64,000 nucleotides of DNA. It comes from Rostratula benghalensis (Eukaryota > Chordata > Aves > Charadriiformes > Rostratulidae). Below the pieces are notes generated by a model, which saw only the letters and a list, made by a program, of their open reading frames with translations, searched no databases and had not been told where the DNA came from. The DNA is taken from NCBI GenBank assembly GCA_013399305.1, contig VXAI01000067.1, positions 248,001 to 312,000 on the forward strand. Direction: 5' to 3'. The translations under genes and the position numbers were made by a program. Shown here one piece after another: positions 39,886-47,715 of this stretch (position 1 is its first letter; every line of letters begins with the position of its first letter).

Positions 39886-42800
39886 TGGACACTACATGGG
39901 GGAGGTTCAAAGGATGGGAAAGCTCGTGTGTTCCAAGGGGAAGGAATTAAGAGAGGCAGGAAAAGAGTAGACAGCTTAACAGACTAAATAATGTGCTGTT
40001 AAATGCTGAAATGAGATCTACTTCAGCACTGCAGGTACAATATAGCACACAGCCTCCTATATGCGGAATTAGGCAACCATTGGTTTGCAGTGACTGTAAA
40101 ATTCTCAGGCAATTTCACAGGATTTGAATGAAGAAGACTTACTGGCTGTAGGGCCACGGATTTAAACTGGCTGTCCCATATCAGCTGATAAATTAAAAGG
40201 CTATTTCACATTTAGCCTGGCTGTCTTCGGACTACTTTTACTTTAAAATAAAGGAAGTTTGGATTTACTCTCTGATTCCCTTGCATACAAACACACATAT
40301 TTTTGTGTTAAATATACATGACAGGGAGAGTTACACAAGAGAAGAGGAAGGAAATCTCACATACGTAAAAGAATGACAGGGCAAAATAAATGGGCAATGT
40401 ATGTGCAGCACTGTCTATTAATGCACTCTAGAAGAGTGACACACACACGTGATACTGGGACACCATGTGCTTATGAATACACAAGTAAATTTTAAAATAA
40501 ATGTCCACAAAGTCCTTACACCACGCCAGCATTTACTCCACTTATGCTGTAGACTGAACAGAGGTATTATTCTAAAGGTATTTAAGCAGATTTCTATAAA
40601 GCCAAGTATCTTTGCCACAAATTCCACACCATAAATTCCGAAAGAAAAAAATCCTGGCTAATATATATGAAGAATCAGACTATCACTTTTTAAAGTCCAT
40701 TTCCTTTACATTTTTAGAGTTAAAAAAACCATCCCACAGGAAAACTCTCCTTTGCAACTGTACGTGGCGTCATTTGGTATTCTTAATGTAGCATTGGATA
40801 ATCAAACCCCAGTCACTGTTTCTAAGTCTTGCTCATCATTCACTGGGAAAAGCACAGCGTTTAAGCTGTGGAGTCGATACATGGAAAATGAAGGGAAGGG
40901 TTTTCATGGCTGGTTCACTTCTTCGATATGGCACTTGGATTCCAAGTTGCTCATGAATTTTCAAATTAAAGCCACATATTAAATTACTAATTAAGAATAG
41001 AGATGCAGGTGCCATGACCAAATACAATTTATGAAAAGGGCTCCTCCATTTTTTATATACTATCGCCATACTGATATATACCAGAAATAGGTATTATGGC
41101 ATTTATCTCTGCACTCAGGACTGCTCTCTGCAAATTTATTATGGATAAACTTAGGTTTTTCCATATTAGGAAAGAACAGGTTAACTTTTTTAGCTATGGC
41201 ATGTAAATTGATGCAAATCACAAAATACAGTATGCTCACACCACAACCCCAGAAAACGATCCTCTGCTATTTGGACAGAAGAAAGATATAATCAGACATA
41301 AACATAAAGCCAGAATAAGTCAGGGGTGGCAGGGAGGGGTATTAGCAATATATATAATGCCATTACATGGTTAGCATGGGTTATTTCTTTTTATGATACT
41401 CTCTGATGTGAAAAATACGCACTATAGCTAAGAAACTGATTCAAGAAAATTTATTGCACTACCTATTACATGTATTTTTCATTAACTTAATGCTAATGCC
41501 AGCTTACGTTAAAATATGTAATTTACACAGGGGCCAAGCTTTGTTCTTAGCTCTCACATAGAACTTCTTTGGTTTCAATCTGAGTATATACAACAAAAGA
41601 GTATGAATAAGTTTCAATTAAAGTGCCCTGAACCCAAGTGAAAGTGCCTTTCAGGCCGGTTACTGGCTATTCACACAAATTCTGGTGATACCACCATTGG
41701 TCAAAGCACAAAACATATGTTTCTGTTCACGTGAGGGTACCCTAGGGGTCATAAAGTGTGTACTATGCACTGGGAAGAGCAGCAATAATTCCTAGTAGCA
41801 CCCTAATTCTCACAGTTCTCCCTCAAATCAAAAATCCTTTTAACTCCAAAACAGCACAACATCCTGCCCAATGCTCCTTTTGGCTTCAGTGATTTCAGGC
41901 TCCTGTCCCTTATCATCAATATTCTCACACTTTGTTTCTTTCCAAACAACTTTACTGTACTGTGAAAACTGCTCTCCAGTGACAGCATAGCCCTCTCTCC
42001 AGCACAGTCCCCGAGACAATCTAGCACCCTAAGAACTGTAAATGTGATCATACTACACACACTAATGATAAAAACAGAATGAAATATCATGCTGCTTTAA
42101 AGCTCTAAAGAGTATTACAGGATTTTGCACTTTAAAATCATGCAGATGTGATGTGTCCAACCAATTTTGTGTTCAGCTGATCACAAACAGAATTCCATTC
42201 TCATATCTTAAAACCCATCATTTCACATCAACGTGCTTAGAGTGATGAAAAGGGCAGAAAATATGACAGAGCGATAAATATCAGAATGAGTGCCAATGAG
42301 ATTACAGTATGCATAGGAACCAAAAACAACTGTATAGCACCTAGCTGAATTATCCAAACCTAGTAACAAGAATTTTTACAAAATTCTTGAAAATTAACAA
42401 TACAATTTAACAAAACTAAAACTTCTTCCCAATCATGCTTCTGGAAACAGGTTTTGGAGCTAGATTTCTTTCCCCATAAGGGATCACACAGAAGACAAAT
42501 TCACAGAATTTAAATTTCAAGAATTTTTAGCTTTTGTAATGCACAATTATAAACACAATTAAAACTTCAGCTAGCAAAACAACTGTCAGAACTCCGATGA
42601 CAACATAAGTTTCCTTACTGTGATCACTGTGTTAAATATACCATAAGTATGCCTATCACGTGTGAACAGGGCCGTAAAGTTCAGTTTCCTGTACAGTGTT
42701 ATTAACACAAAAATTTAGTTTATTGTAACACCATTCAGCTTCGTGTTCTGCCTTAAGTATCATTAATTCCTCCTCCAACTCACTACTTGCAAAGTGTTTT

Positions 42801-43126
42801 CTCATTTTCTAGACTCTTTTTAGACTATGAACTAAGATTACTATACCTGGAGGAAAATAATTGAAGAAACTCACTCACAGCACTGAAAAAAATATCCCAG
42901 GTCAATGGCCTAGAAGCCGTCTTAATGACCACATACAAATCTTAAGAAAACTACAAATCATTAGAGCTTATGTGAGCCGGCAAAACGCTTGACATTCAGC
43001 TAGTTCTTGTCTGCATCTCAAGCCAGTACCATATATTTATGGCATGTGTATCTCAGTTCTTATCACGGTAACCTAGAGCAGATCAACCATGTTATATAAT
43101 ATCCCCTGGGCTGCTACAATTTGATA

Positions 43127-43157
43127 ATTTTATTTATTTATTTATTTATATTTATTT
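43127..43157. repeat. (TTTA)n microsatellite
   Basis: About seven TTTA units with one short interruption, 0.9 kb inside intron 1. Confidence 0.9.
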
Positions 43158-43203
43158 GCAATTATTGATTTTTATGAAATAGAGGTAGCTCCCATCCACC
43201 CTC

Positions 43204-43218
43204 AAAAAAAAAAAAAAA
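43204..43218. repeat. Poly-A run
   Basis: Fifteen A followed by GGGGC. Confidence 0.9.
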
Positions 43219-44050
43219 GGGGCAAAGATATGGAATAATCAAAACCTCTATCATTAGGAACTGAAGTACAACCCATAAACAAACAGACTATTAATAGAAA
43301 GTAAACAGACAAGCAAGCACTCCGTATCACCAATTCTCACTTTAAAAAAAATTTTTACAAAAAATCACAAATTACAATTTCTTTCAGTATGTATCTGCCG
43401 AGTTCATACAGCCTTGCACTGTATCTCTACATAAGAGTATGCACGCTAACACACATGCAAAAAAACTTCCAAAAAATACCCTATTTGCAGCAACAGACAA
43501 GGTCAACAAGTTGTTAATGTAAATCAGTACCAAGAGCAAAAACTGCTGTCGCTCTCCTCTCAACTTTCTGAATGGAAGAGGTATGCAAATTGATCAGCCC
43601 AGCTAGCAGATGGCTTCAGACTGCAATTTGCCTCCGCTTCCAAACAAGACCAGCACAAACAGCAACACTGGAGGACCCAGCACAAACAAACACGTACAGG
43701 AGCGGGTGGCTGTGCAGCTCCCAGGCACAGCAGAGTCCCACCACTGACAGAACAGACAGGCCCTCCGCATCCAGAAGCGAGACTCGCGCCTCTGACTCTA
43801 AGGATTGACAAGGACAATTACACCATTTTCCTTCCCAGCATTAGCAAAACTCATTTTGTGGCATGAAGAAAGAGCCTTGGGTACATCTGTAAAGTCATTT
43901 CATGAGGCTGATTAGTTTATAAACGAAAGTAATGGCTCAAGCCAGGAAAAGCTCCTCCGCAACGTATCGCTTCAGCAGGGAGAATTCTTGGGTTAAACTG
44001 CTACAGCCAACTCCTGTTCTGAGAGAAACAGTGCTTATGTTTAGGACCCT

Positions 44051-44059
44051 TTTTACCTT
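44051..44059 (-). other. Splice donor ending exon 1
   Basis: On the minus strand the junction reads AAG|GTAAAA, with the last exonic base at 44057 and the intronic GT at 44056-44055. It falls exactly on a codon boundary, giving 87 complete codons. The residues after it (VKRVLNIST...) have no resemblance to the PDE8 sequence expected next, which supports the exon ending here. Confidence 0.8.
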
Positions 44060-44317
44060 AACACTGGATCTGCTGGTCTGGGTCTCTGCCTCCATGCTCT
44101 GGCTGTTCTCCCTCTTGTCTTTCTTAGAGGAATTAGTCCTCACCTTATAAGTGGATGTGTTGGAGGATTTAATGAATAATCCTGGGACGGGGTTGCCTTG
44201 CTGCTGTTGAGACATGGTTGTGTTGGTCTGGTGAGGGGAATTGCACTCCTCAGACTCTTTGCTACTGTGATAGACCACTCTGCTGTCAGAGATGTGGATG
44301 CTTGGAGCACAGCCCAT
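44057..44317 (-). CDS. PDE8B: First coding exon of cAMP phosphodiesterase 8B (partial)
   Basis: PDE8 enzymes hydrolyse cAMP with high affinity; the full protein has REC-like, PAS and C-terminal HD-type catalytic domains, none of which is in this window. This exon gives residues 1-87. It starts MGCAPSIHIS, shared by PDE8A and PDE8B, and Gly2/Cys3 with Ser6 fit an N-myristoylation plus palmitoylation signal (inferred). A SPHQ block at residues 27-30, PGLFIK at 45-50 and EAETQT at 76-81 match what I recall of PDE8B and not PDE8A. The stretch between is Ser/Lys/Asn-rich (KKDKR at 65-69) and looks shorter than the Ala/Arg-rich stretch of mammalian PDE8B. The start has A at -3 and G at +4, and an in-frame TAA lies 35 codons upstream (44420-44422). 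The exon ends at AAG|GTAAAA after Lys87, phase 0, the same place as I recall for human exon 1. Open reading continues to 43937, but that part is intron. Confidence 0.87.
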
Positions 44318-44350
44318 GCTTTGTGGCCACCTGGGGAATACTTCTAAACT

Positions 44351-44380
44351 GTATATATATATATCTATATATATATATCT
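44351..44380. repeat. (TA)n microsatellite in the 5' leader
   Basis: Two TA runs separated by one interrupting C make a nearly self-complementary 30-base tract. It begins 34 bases upstream of the PDE8B start codon. In the transcript it would be a UA repeat able to form a weak hairpin. Length polymorphism is likely. Confidence 0.9.
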
Positions 44381-44419
44381 TTCCTTCCCGTCGGTATTTT
44401 TCCCCTGCTTAATTTTTCG

Positions 44420-44473
44420 TTAACAGGTTGAATCTCTTTCCTGCGTCTCCGCTACACTCTGAAGCATTGCCAT
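44420..44473 (-). other. Upstream ORF, 17 codons
   Basis: On the minus strand an ATG at 44473 (with a second in-frame ATG at 44467) opens 17 codons that end at TAA 44422-44420. It is in the same frame as PDE8B and stops 102 bases before the main start codon. Its context has G at +4 but C at -3, so it is moderate. It only matters if the leader is unspliced here. Confidence 0.4.
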
Positions 44474-44482
44474 CAGTCCCGG

Positions 44483-44500
44483 CTACACCACCAGAAACAT
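44483..44500 (-). other. Upstream ORF, 5 codons
   Basis: An ATG at 44500 on the minus strand encodes five residues and then TAG at 44485-44483. It lies just upstream of the 17-codon upstream ORF. It is a minimal reading frame of the kind that can slow scanning ribosomes, but it may equally be chance. Confidence 0.3.
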
Positions 44501-44563
44501 GTCTGTTCTCCTTGTCCTCCAGGAAAGGGGTCCTTTTTATCTCAGTCTCAGCAGTAAGTTGGG

Positions 44564-44694
44564 NNNNNNNNNNNNNNNNNNNNNNNNNNNNNNNNNNNNN
44601 NNNNNNNNNNNNNNNNNNNNNNNNNNNNNNNNNNNNNNNNNNNNNNNNNNNNNNNNNNNNNNNNNNNNNNNNNNNNNNNNNNNNNNNNNNNNNN
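44564..44694. other. Assembly gap (131 N)
   Basis: An unresolved run of N lies in the leader/promoter-proximal part of the CpG island. In bird assemblies such gaps commonly mark GC-rich or structured DNA, so missing leader sequence is likely here. Nominal reading frames that cross it are meaningless. Confidence 0.99.
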
Positions 44695-44874
44695 TCAAGA
44701 ATCGGTCGACTTCATATTTTCACAATTATTATTAATTTTTCTAAGCCATCTGAAAATCTTGGTAGGATTTTCTTTCCTTCTGGGAAAGAAAAAAAGAAAA
44801 AAAAAAAGATAAGAAAAATAAAAAGCAGCGGGAGGGAAACGCAAAAATAATGGAAAAACACCGAGCCCCCCAAC

Positions 44875-44901
44875 CACACGCACACGCACACACACACACA
44901 C
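44875..44901. repeat. (CA)n microsatellite
   Basis: A CA run with two CG interruptions at the gene-proximal edge of the CpG island. Confidence 0.9.
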
Positions 44902-45020
44902 CCCAGCGTCTCCTCGCCCGGGCGCTCAGAGCGGCCGGGGGCACTGCACCATCTCCTCCCTCCTAGTCCGGAGCACGGCGCATTTTCCACCTGGGTTTGC
45001 AGAGCGTTACCGATTAACCC

Positions 45021-45045
45021 GGGCAGGGACCGGGCCGGGGGGGGG
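45021..45045 (+). other. G-quadruplex motif
   Basis: Four G-runs of at least three, with loops of 2, 3 and 2 bases and a final run of nine G. It lies in the CpG island on the strand opposite the PDE8B sense strand, so the transcript would carry the C-rich complement. Confidence 0.6.
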
Positions 45046-45118
45046 CCGCTCCCCGCCTCCTCTTCAGGCAGCGCTCGCTCCTCGCCGTCCCGCTTGGGAT
45101 TGTGCGTTAGGGGGGCAA

Positions 45119-45155
45119 AATAAATAAATCTTTAAAAAAAATTTTAAAAATTAAT
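45119..45155. repeat. AT-rich block inside the CpG island
   Basis: A run composed almost wholly of A and T (TAAATAAATC followed by A-, T- and A-tracts) breaks the GC-rich island. On the minus strand it gives several TATA-like and T-tract sequences, but none at a compelling promoter position. Confidence 0.7.
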
Positions 45156-45340
45156 GGAGAATTGCCCCGCCGCCGCAAGGAGCCGGCTGCGCCCCTCACG
45201 CCTCGCTGGGCATGTCCCGCGGGGGTGACATGCAGGTTGCCGTCGTCGCCCCCTCAGGCAGACGCCGAGCTCTCCGGCCGCCGCAGCGGCATCCCGCAGC
45301 CGCCTGGGCGCCGCGGGAGCGGAGCGGAATGGAGAGGAGC

Positions 45341-45362
45341 GGGCCGGGCCGGGCGGTGGGGG
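45341..45362 (+). other. G-quadruplex motif
   Basis: Four G-runs with loops of 2, 2 and 4 bases, again on the non-sense strand of the promoter region. Confidence 0.6.
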
Positions 45363-45492
45363 AGCTCCCCCTCAGCGCCCAGGGGCGACCCGCAGAAAAG
45401 CGGGGCACGGCCCGAAGGGCTGCGTGGAGCCGCGGGAGGAGCCGGCTCGGCGGGCGGAGGCATCAAAGAGCCTCCATGTTGGGGGGGATTGA

Positions 45493-45508
45493 TTTTTTTT
45501 TTTTTTTT
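45493..45508. repeat. Poly-T run in the CpG island
   Basis: A run of 16 T (poly-A on the minus strand) directly follows a run of seven G within the promoter block. Confidence 0.9.
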
Positions 45509-45552
45509 GTCAAAGAAATGATGCGGGAAAGGGGGTGGGAGGTGAAGGGAAT

Positions 45553-45600
45553 TAAAAAATAAATAAAAAAAAATTGAAAAAAGGAAAAAAAATTAAAAAG
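45553..45600. repeat. A-rich tract in the CpG island
   Basis: A long A-rich stretch interrupted by single T and G bases. On the PDE8B sense strand it is a pyrimidine/T-rich tract. Confidence 0.8.
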
Positions 45601-45781
45601 CGGGAGAAGTAGAAGGAAAACGATCCTAGCGTCCCATCCCGGCGGAAAGGGTTGCAGCGGCGACAGCTCTAATTCCCGGGGCCGTGGTGTCCGCGTCCCT
45701 TGCAGCGGGGGAAATGCCTCTCTCTCCTCGGAGCCGCCTTCCCTCGCTCTGCGCCCGCCTTGTTATTATTGATGTTCCTCA

Positions 45782-45816
45782 GCAGCGGCGGCGGCGGCAG
45801 CTGCAGCGGCGGCGGC
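45782..45816. repeat. Interrupted CGG-type trinucleotide repeat
   Basis: Two runs of GGC/GCG triplets flank an AGCTGCAGC interruption. The tract lies in the CpG island near the inferred transcription start, so it may be part of the untranslated leader. The interruption should limit expansion. Confidence 0.8.
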
Positions 45817-45842
45817 CCCCTCCCCTCACGCCCGCCCAACGG

Positions 45843-45858
45843 CCGCCCCGCCCCCGCC
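45843..45858 (-). promoter_or_regulatory. Clustered GC boxes
   Basis: Overlapping CCGCCC motifs, GC boxes (Sp/KLF type) on the minus strand, lie about 35 bases downstream of the first CCAAT box in the direction of PDE8B transcription. Confidence 0.5.
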
Positions 45859-45887
45859 GGCGCTGCCCCGGCGCTTGACAGCGGCGC

Positions 45888-45896
45888 AGCCAATAG
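45888..45896 (-). promoter_or_regulatory. CCAAT box (NF-Y type)
   Basis: The plus strand reads AGCCAATAG, that is an inverted CCAAT relative to the minus-strand gene, in a GC-rich promoter setting typical of NF-Y sites. Confidence 0.55.
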
Positions 45897-45938
45897 AAGC
45901 GCCTGCCCGGCGCTGACCTCCGGCCCGCGCTGGCGTCA

Positions 45939-45946
45939 ATGCAAAT
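45939..45946 (+). promoter_or_regulatory. Octamer motif ATGCAAAT
   Basis: A perfect POU-factor octamer sits between the two CCAAT boxes in an otherwise GC-rich stretch, where an AT-rich 8-mer is unlikely to arise by chance. Function is inferred only. Confidence 0.5.
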
Positions 45947-45957
45947 CAGCCGCCGAG

Positions 45958-45966
45958 GGCCAATCG
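45958..45966 (-). promoter_or_regulatory. Second CCAAT box
   Basis: The plus strand reads GGCCAATCG, about 70 bases beyond the first CCAAT box and in the same orientation. Paired CCAAT boxes at this kind of spacing are common in CpG promoters. Confidence 0.5.
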
Positions 45967-46289
45967 CGCGGCCACCCCCCGACTCCGCCCGCGCGAGCCA
46001 ACTTCGAACGGCCGCCCGGCGCGCGGCCGGCGGGTGGCCGCGGGCTCGGCACCGGCTCAGCGGCGGGCGCGCGCCCTCGCCCTCAACCGCCGGCCCCGCT
46101 CCTCGCTCGGTCATGCCCAGCCCCGCCGAGGCGCTGCTCCCGCCGGTTCGGCCTTCTGTCCCGGTCGGAGGCAACCGCCGGTCACGGAGGGCCAGACGGA
46201 ACTTTGGATCGAGGAGCCAACACCAGAGACATAATTTTGTCAATAAGCTCCAGCGTGTGAGAAGGGAAAGTGACACATCGCAGGGGAAA

Positions 46290-46680
46290 CTACTCAAACT
46301 GTGTGGCCAGCAGGGCCAGAGCAGCGAGCGTCCCCCAGTACTCGGCACTGGTGAGGCCATACCCCGAGTGCTGCGTCCAGTTCTGCCCCCCTCACTGCAA
46401 GAAAGACATTGAGGTGCTGGAGTGTGTCCGGAGGAGGGCAATAGAGCTGGTGAGGGGTCTGGAGAACAAATCTACACGTCTGATGAGGAGCGGCCGCGGG
46501 AACTGGGGCTCTTCAGCCTGGAGAAAAGGAGGCTGAGGGGAGACCTTGTCGCTCTCTACAGCTACCTGAAAGGGTGTCGCGAAGGGGAGTGTGTGTGTCT
46601 GTCAATCTCTTCTCCCAAGTCACAGGCGATAGGACGAGAGGAAACGGCTTCAAGTTGCACCAGGGGAGGTCTAGATTGGA
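46290..46680 (+). mobile_element. CR1 LINE fragment (ORF2 3' part), degraded
   Basis: Chicken-repeat-1 non-LTR retrotransposon fragment, in sense on the plus strand. In-frame translation gives recognisable CR1 C-terminal text: [17 protein letters not shown] and VRGLENKS, then after a frame change [17 protein letters not shown] and [13 protein letters not shown] small insertion near 46,470 breaks the frame, so it cannot encode a working protein. The left edge is near TGTGGCCAGCAGGGCC and the right edge meets a second CR1 piece. CR1 copies are usually 5'-truncated; this one also lacks a CR1 3' tail. Confidence 0.9.
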
Positions 46681-46888
46681 GTCCAGGGAAGGGCCACGAA
46701 GATGATCCGAGGGCTGGAGCACCTCTCCTCTGAAGACAGGCTGAGAGAGTTGGGGTTGTTCAACCTGGAGAAGAGAAGGCTTCCAGGAGACCTTACAGCC
46801 CCTTCCAGTACTAAAGGGGCTACAGGAAAGATGGGGAGGGACTCTATCAGGGAATGTAGTTGATATGATGAGGGGTGGTGGTTTTCTT
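46674..46888 (+). mobile_element. Second CR1 LINE fragment, joined in tandem
   Basis: After GATTGGAGTCCAGGGAAGGG the sequence returns to an earlier part of CR1 ORF2, with the same [19 protein letters not shown] module as the preceding copy but in another subfamily version (GGCCACGAAGATGATCCGAG...). It fades after GGTGGTGGTTTTC, short of a 3' tail. It therefore partly duplicates the region covered by the first fragment rather than continuing it. Confidence 0.85.
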
Positions 46889-47594
46889 TGTATCTTGTAA
46901 TTGCTAGGGTTGAAGGCTGGTAAATCAAGTCTTTTGTTCACTGATCTCTCTGTTGCTTATGCTTGAAACTGGACAGCAGCAATCATGTAAACTTAATCCA
47001 CCCCTTTAATTTAGCTGATCTATACAGTATGTTAGAACCAGAAAAAGACACTGGCTTCCCTGTGCACTCTCATCACTTTGGATGCCCACTTAAGAGAAGC
47101 ACTTAACAATAAATGAAGGGAAAGACTTAATATACCCGTTTTAAATGGTGGCCACTGTTTGGAGAGCGATCCTGCCCTCACTTGTTCCTTTATGTTAAAC
47201 ATCATTTACTAGATCACACAAGTAAGAAGATGCTTAAGTGCAGCTAGAAAGATGCTGCGTAAGAAGAGAACGCTGCAGTTCCCACTTGTGCCATTAACCA
47301 CAAGTGTGGGCTCTCCTCTTCTTAGCCCTAATGGATCTGTCAGCAAAACTGCTATTGCATTTTACTTTTGGTGGCACTGGAGGAATTGGAAACAGCAAAA
47401 CTTCGTTTTCAGAGCTCCACATTCAGTTTGCAGTGCTGACACCTAGAGTTAAGCTTTCTACTTTGTAAAATGAATGGGTTTGATTTGCAGCTACACAAAG
47501 ATGAAATGTACATTTCATGGTGTCATTTCAAAAGATATCAATATCAAAAACATCTCTGCTTTCCATTTTGGAGGCAAACAAATTCCCATTCAAC

Positions 47595-47715
47595 CCGTAT
47601 TTCATTTTATCCAAATGACAAATACTAGGGGTGGATAAATGCTTTGTTCAACATCATACAAAAATAGCCTGACAAAACAACAAAATCTATGTAGATATGG
47701 AATGCAGGACTCCTT
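47595..47715 (+). mobile_element. Possible MIR/L3-like fragment
   Basis: The stretch containing AAATGCTTTGTTCAACATCATAC and ending GGAATGCAGGACTCC has the layout of the same ancient repeat class (…gcccaacatcatacagg … ggaattgaacccaggactcc). It is too diverged to be sure by eye. Confidence 0.35.

Larger units (their letters stand above)
1..44056 (-). other. PDE8B: Intron 1 of PDE8B (partial, more than 44 kb)
   Basis: No second PDE8B exon was recognised here by eye, and no open frame over 60 codons shows REC, PAS or catalytic-domain sequence. The sequence is AT-rich and non-coding. From left to right: 1-10.7 kb holds homopolymer runs, a G-quadruplex motif and one old repeat at 5.56 kb; 10.75-25.3 kb holds two old repeat fragments, a long (TA)n and a C-rich block at 17.2-17.5 kb; 25.3-39.7 kb holds poly-A runs, two old repeat fragments near 34.7 and 35.5 kb and AT-rich stretches that could be conserved elements; 39.7-44.05 kb holds a degenerate minisatellite, a (TTTA)n tract and a modestly CpG-containing patch at 43.56-43.81 kb. 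Short exons missed by eye, or alternative first exons, cannot be excluded. Confidence 0.7.
44318..44563 (-). other. PDE8B: Proximal 5' leader of PDE8B (putative)
   Basis: This lies directly upstream of the start codon, between it and the assembly gap. Moving away from the ATG it holds a (TA)n tract, a pyrimidine-rich segment on the plus strand, an in-frame TAA, and three in-frame upstream ATGs. I infer it is transcribed because the CpG island lies further upstream; a spliced leader is possible, and the transcription start cannot be placed from sequence alone. Confidence 0.5.
44870..46210. promoter_or_regulatory. PDE8B: CpG island promoter of PDE8B
   Basis: GC content and CpG density rise sharply relative to the AT-rich flanks. 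The block lies immediately upstream of the minus-strand start exon and contains CCAAT boxes, GC boxes, CGG-type triplets and multiple G-runs, typical of a broad vertebrate CpG promoter. CCAAT boxes at 45.89 and 45.96 kb would suit a minus-strand start at roughly 45.8 kb, but this is inference. Several AT-rich blocks interrupt it. It could also drive divergent plus-strand transcription; I saw no convincing exon on that side. Confidence 0.85.

Noticed and set aside
43937..44056. Continuation of the PDE8B frame past residue 87
   Set aside because: It lies beyond a consensus splice donor and does not resemble PDE8 sequence.
44351..44380. TATA box for PDE8B
   Set aside because: It is a dinucleotide repeat 34 bases from the ATG, downstream of the CpG island; a start site there would leave almost no leader.
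44428..44850. 140-codon plus-strand frame across the N gap
   Set aside because: It exists only because N codons are not stops.
45700..46441. Overlapping open frames of 157-220 codons on both strands
   Set aside because: GC-rich CpG-island DNA lacks stop codons in many frames; the peptides are Arg/Pro/Ala-rich with no family resemblance.
46422..46941. Open frames of about 85-142 codons on both strands
   Set aside because: They are frames through the degraded CR1 fragments, not host genes.
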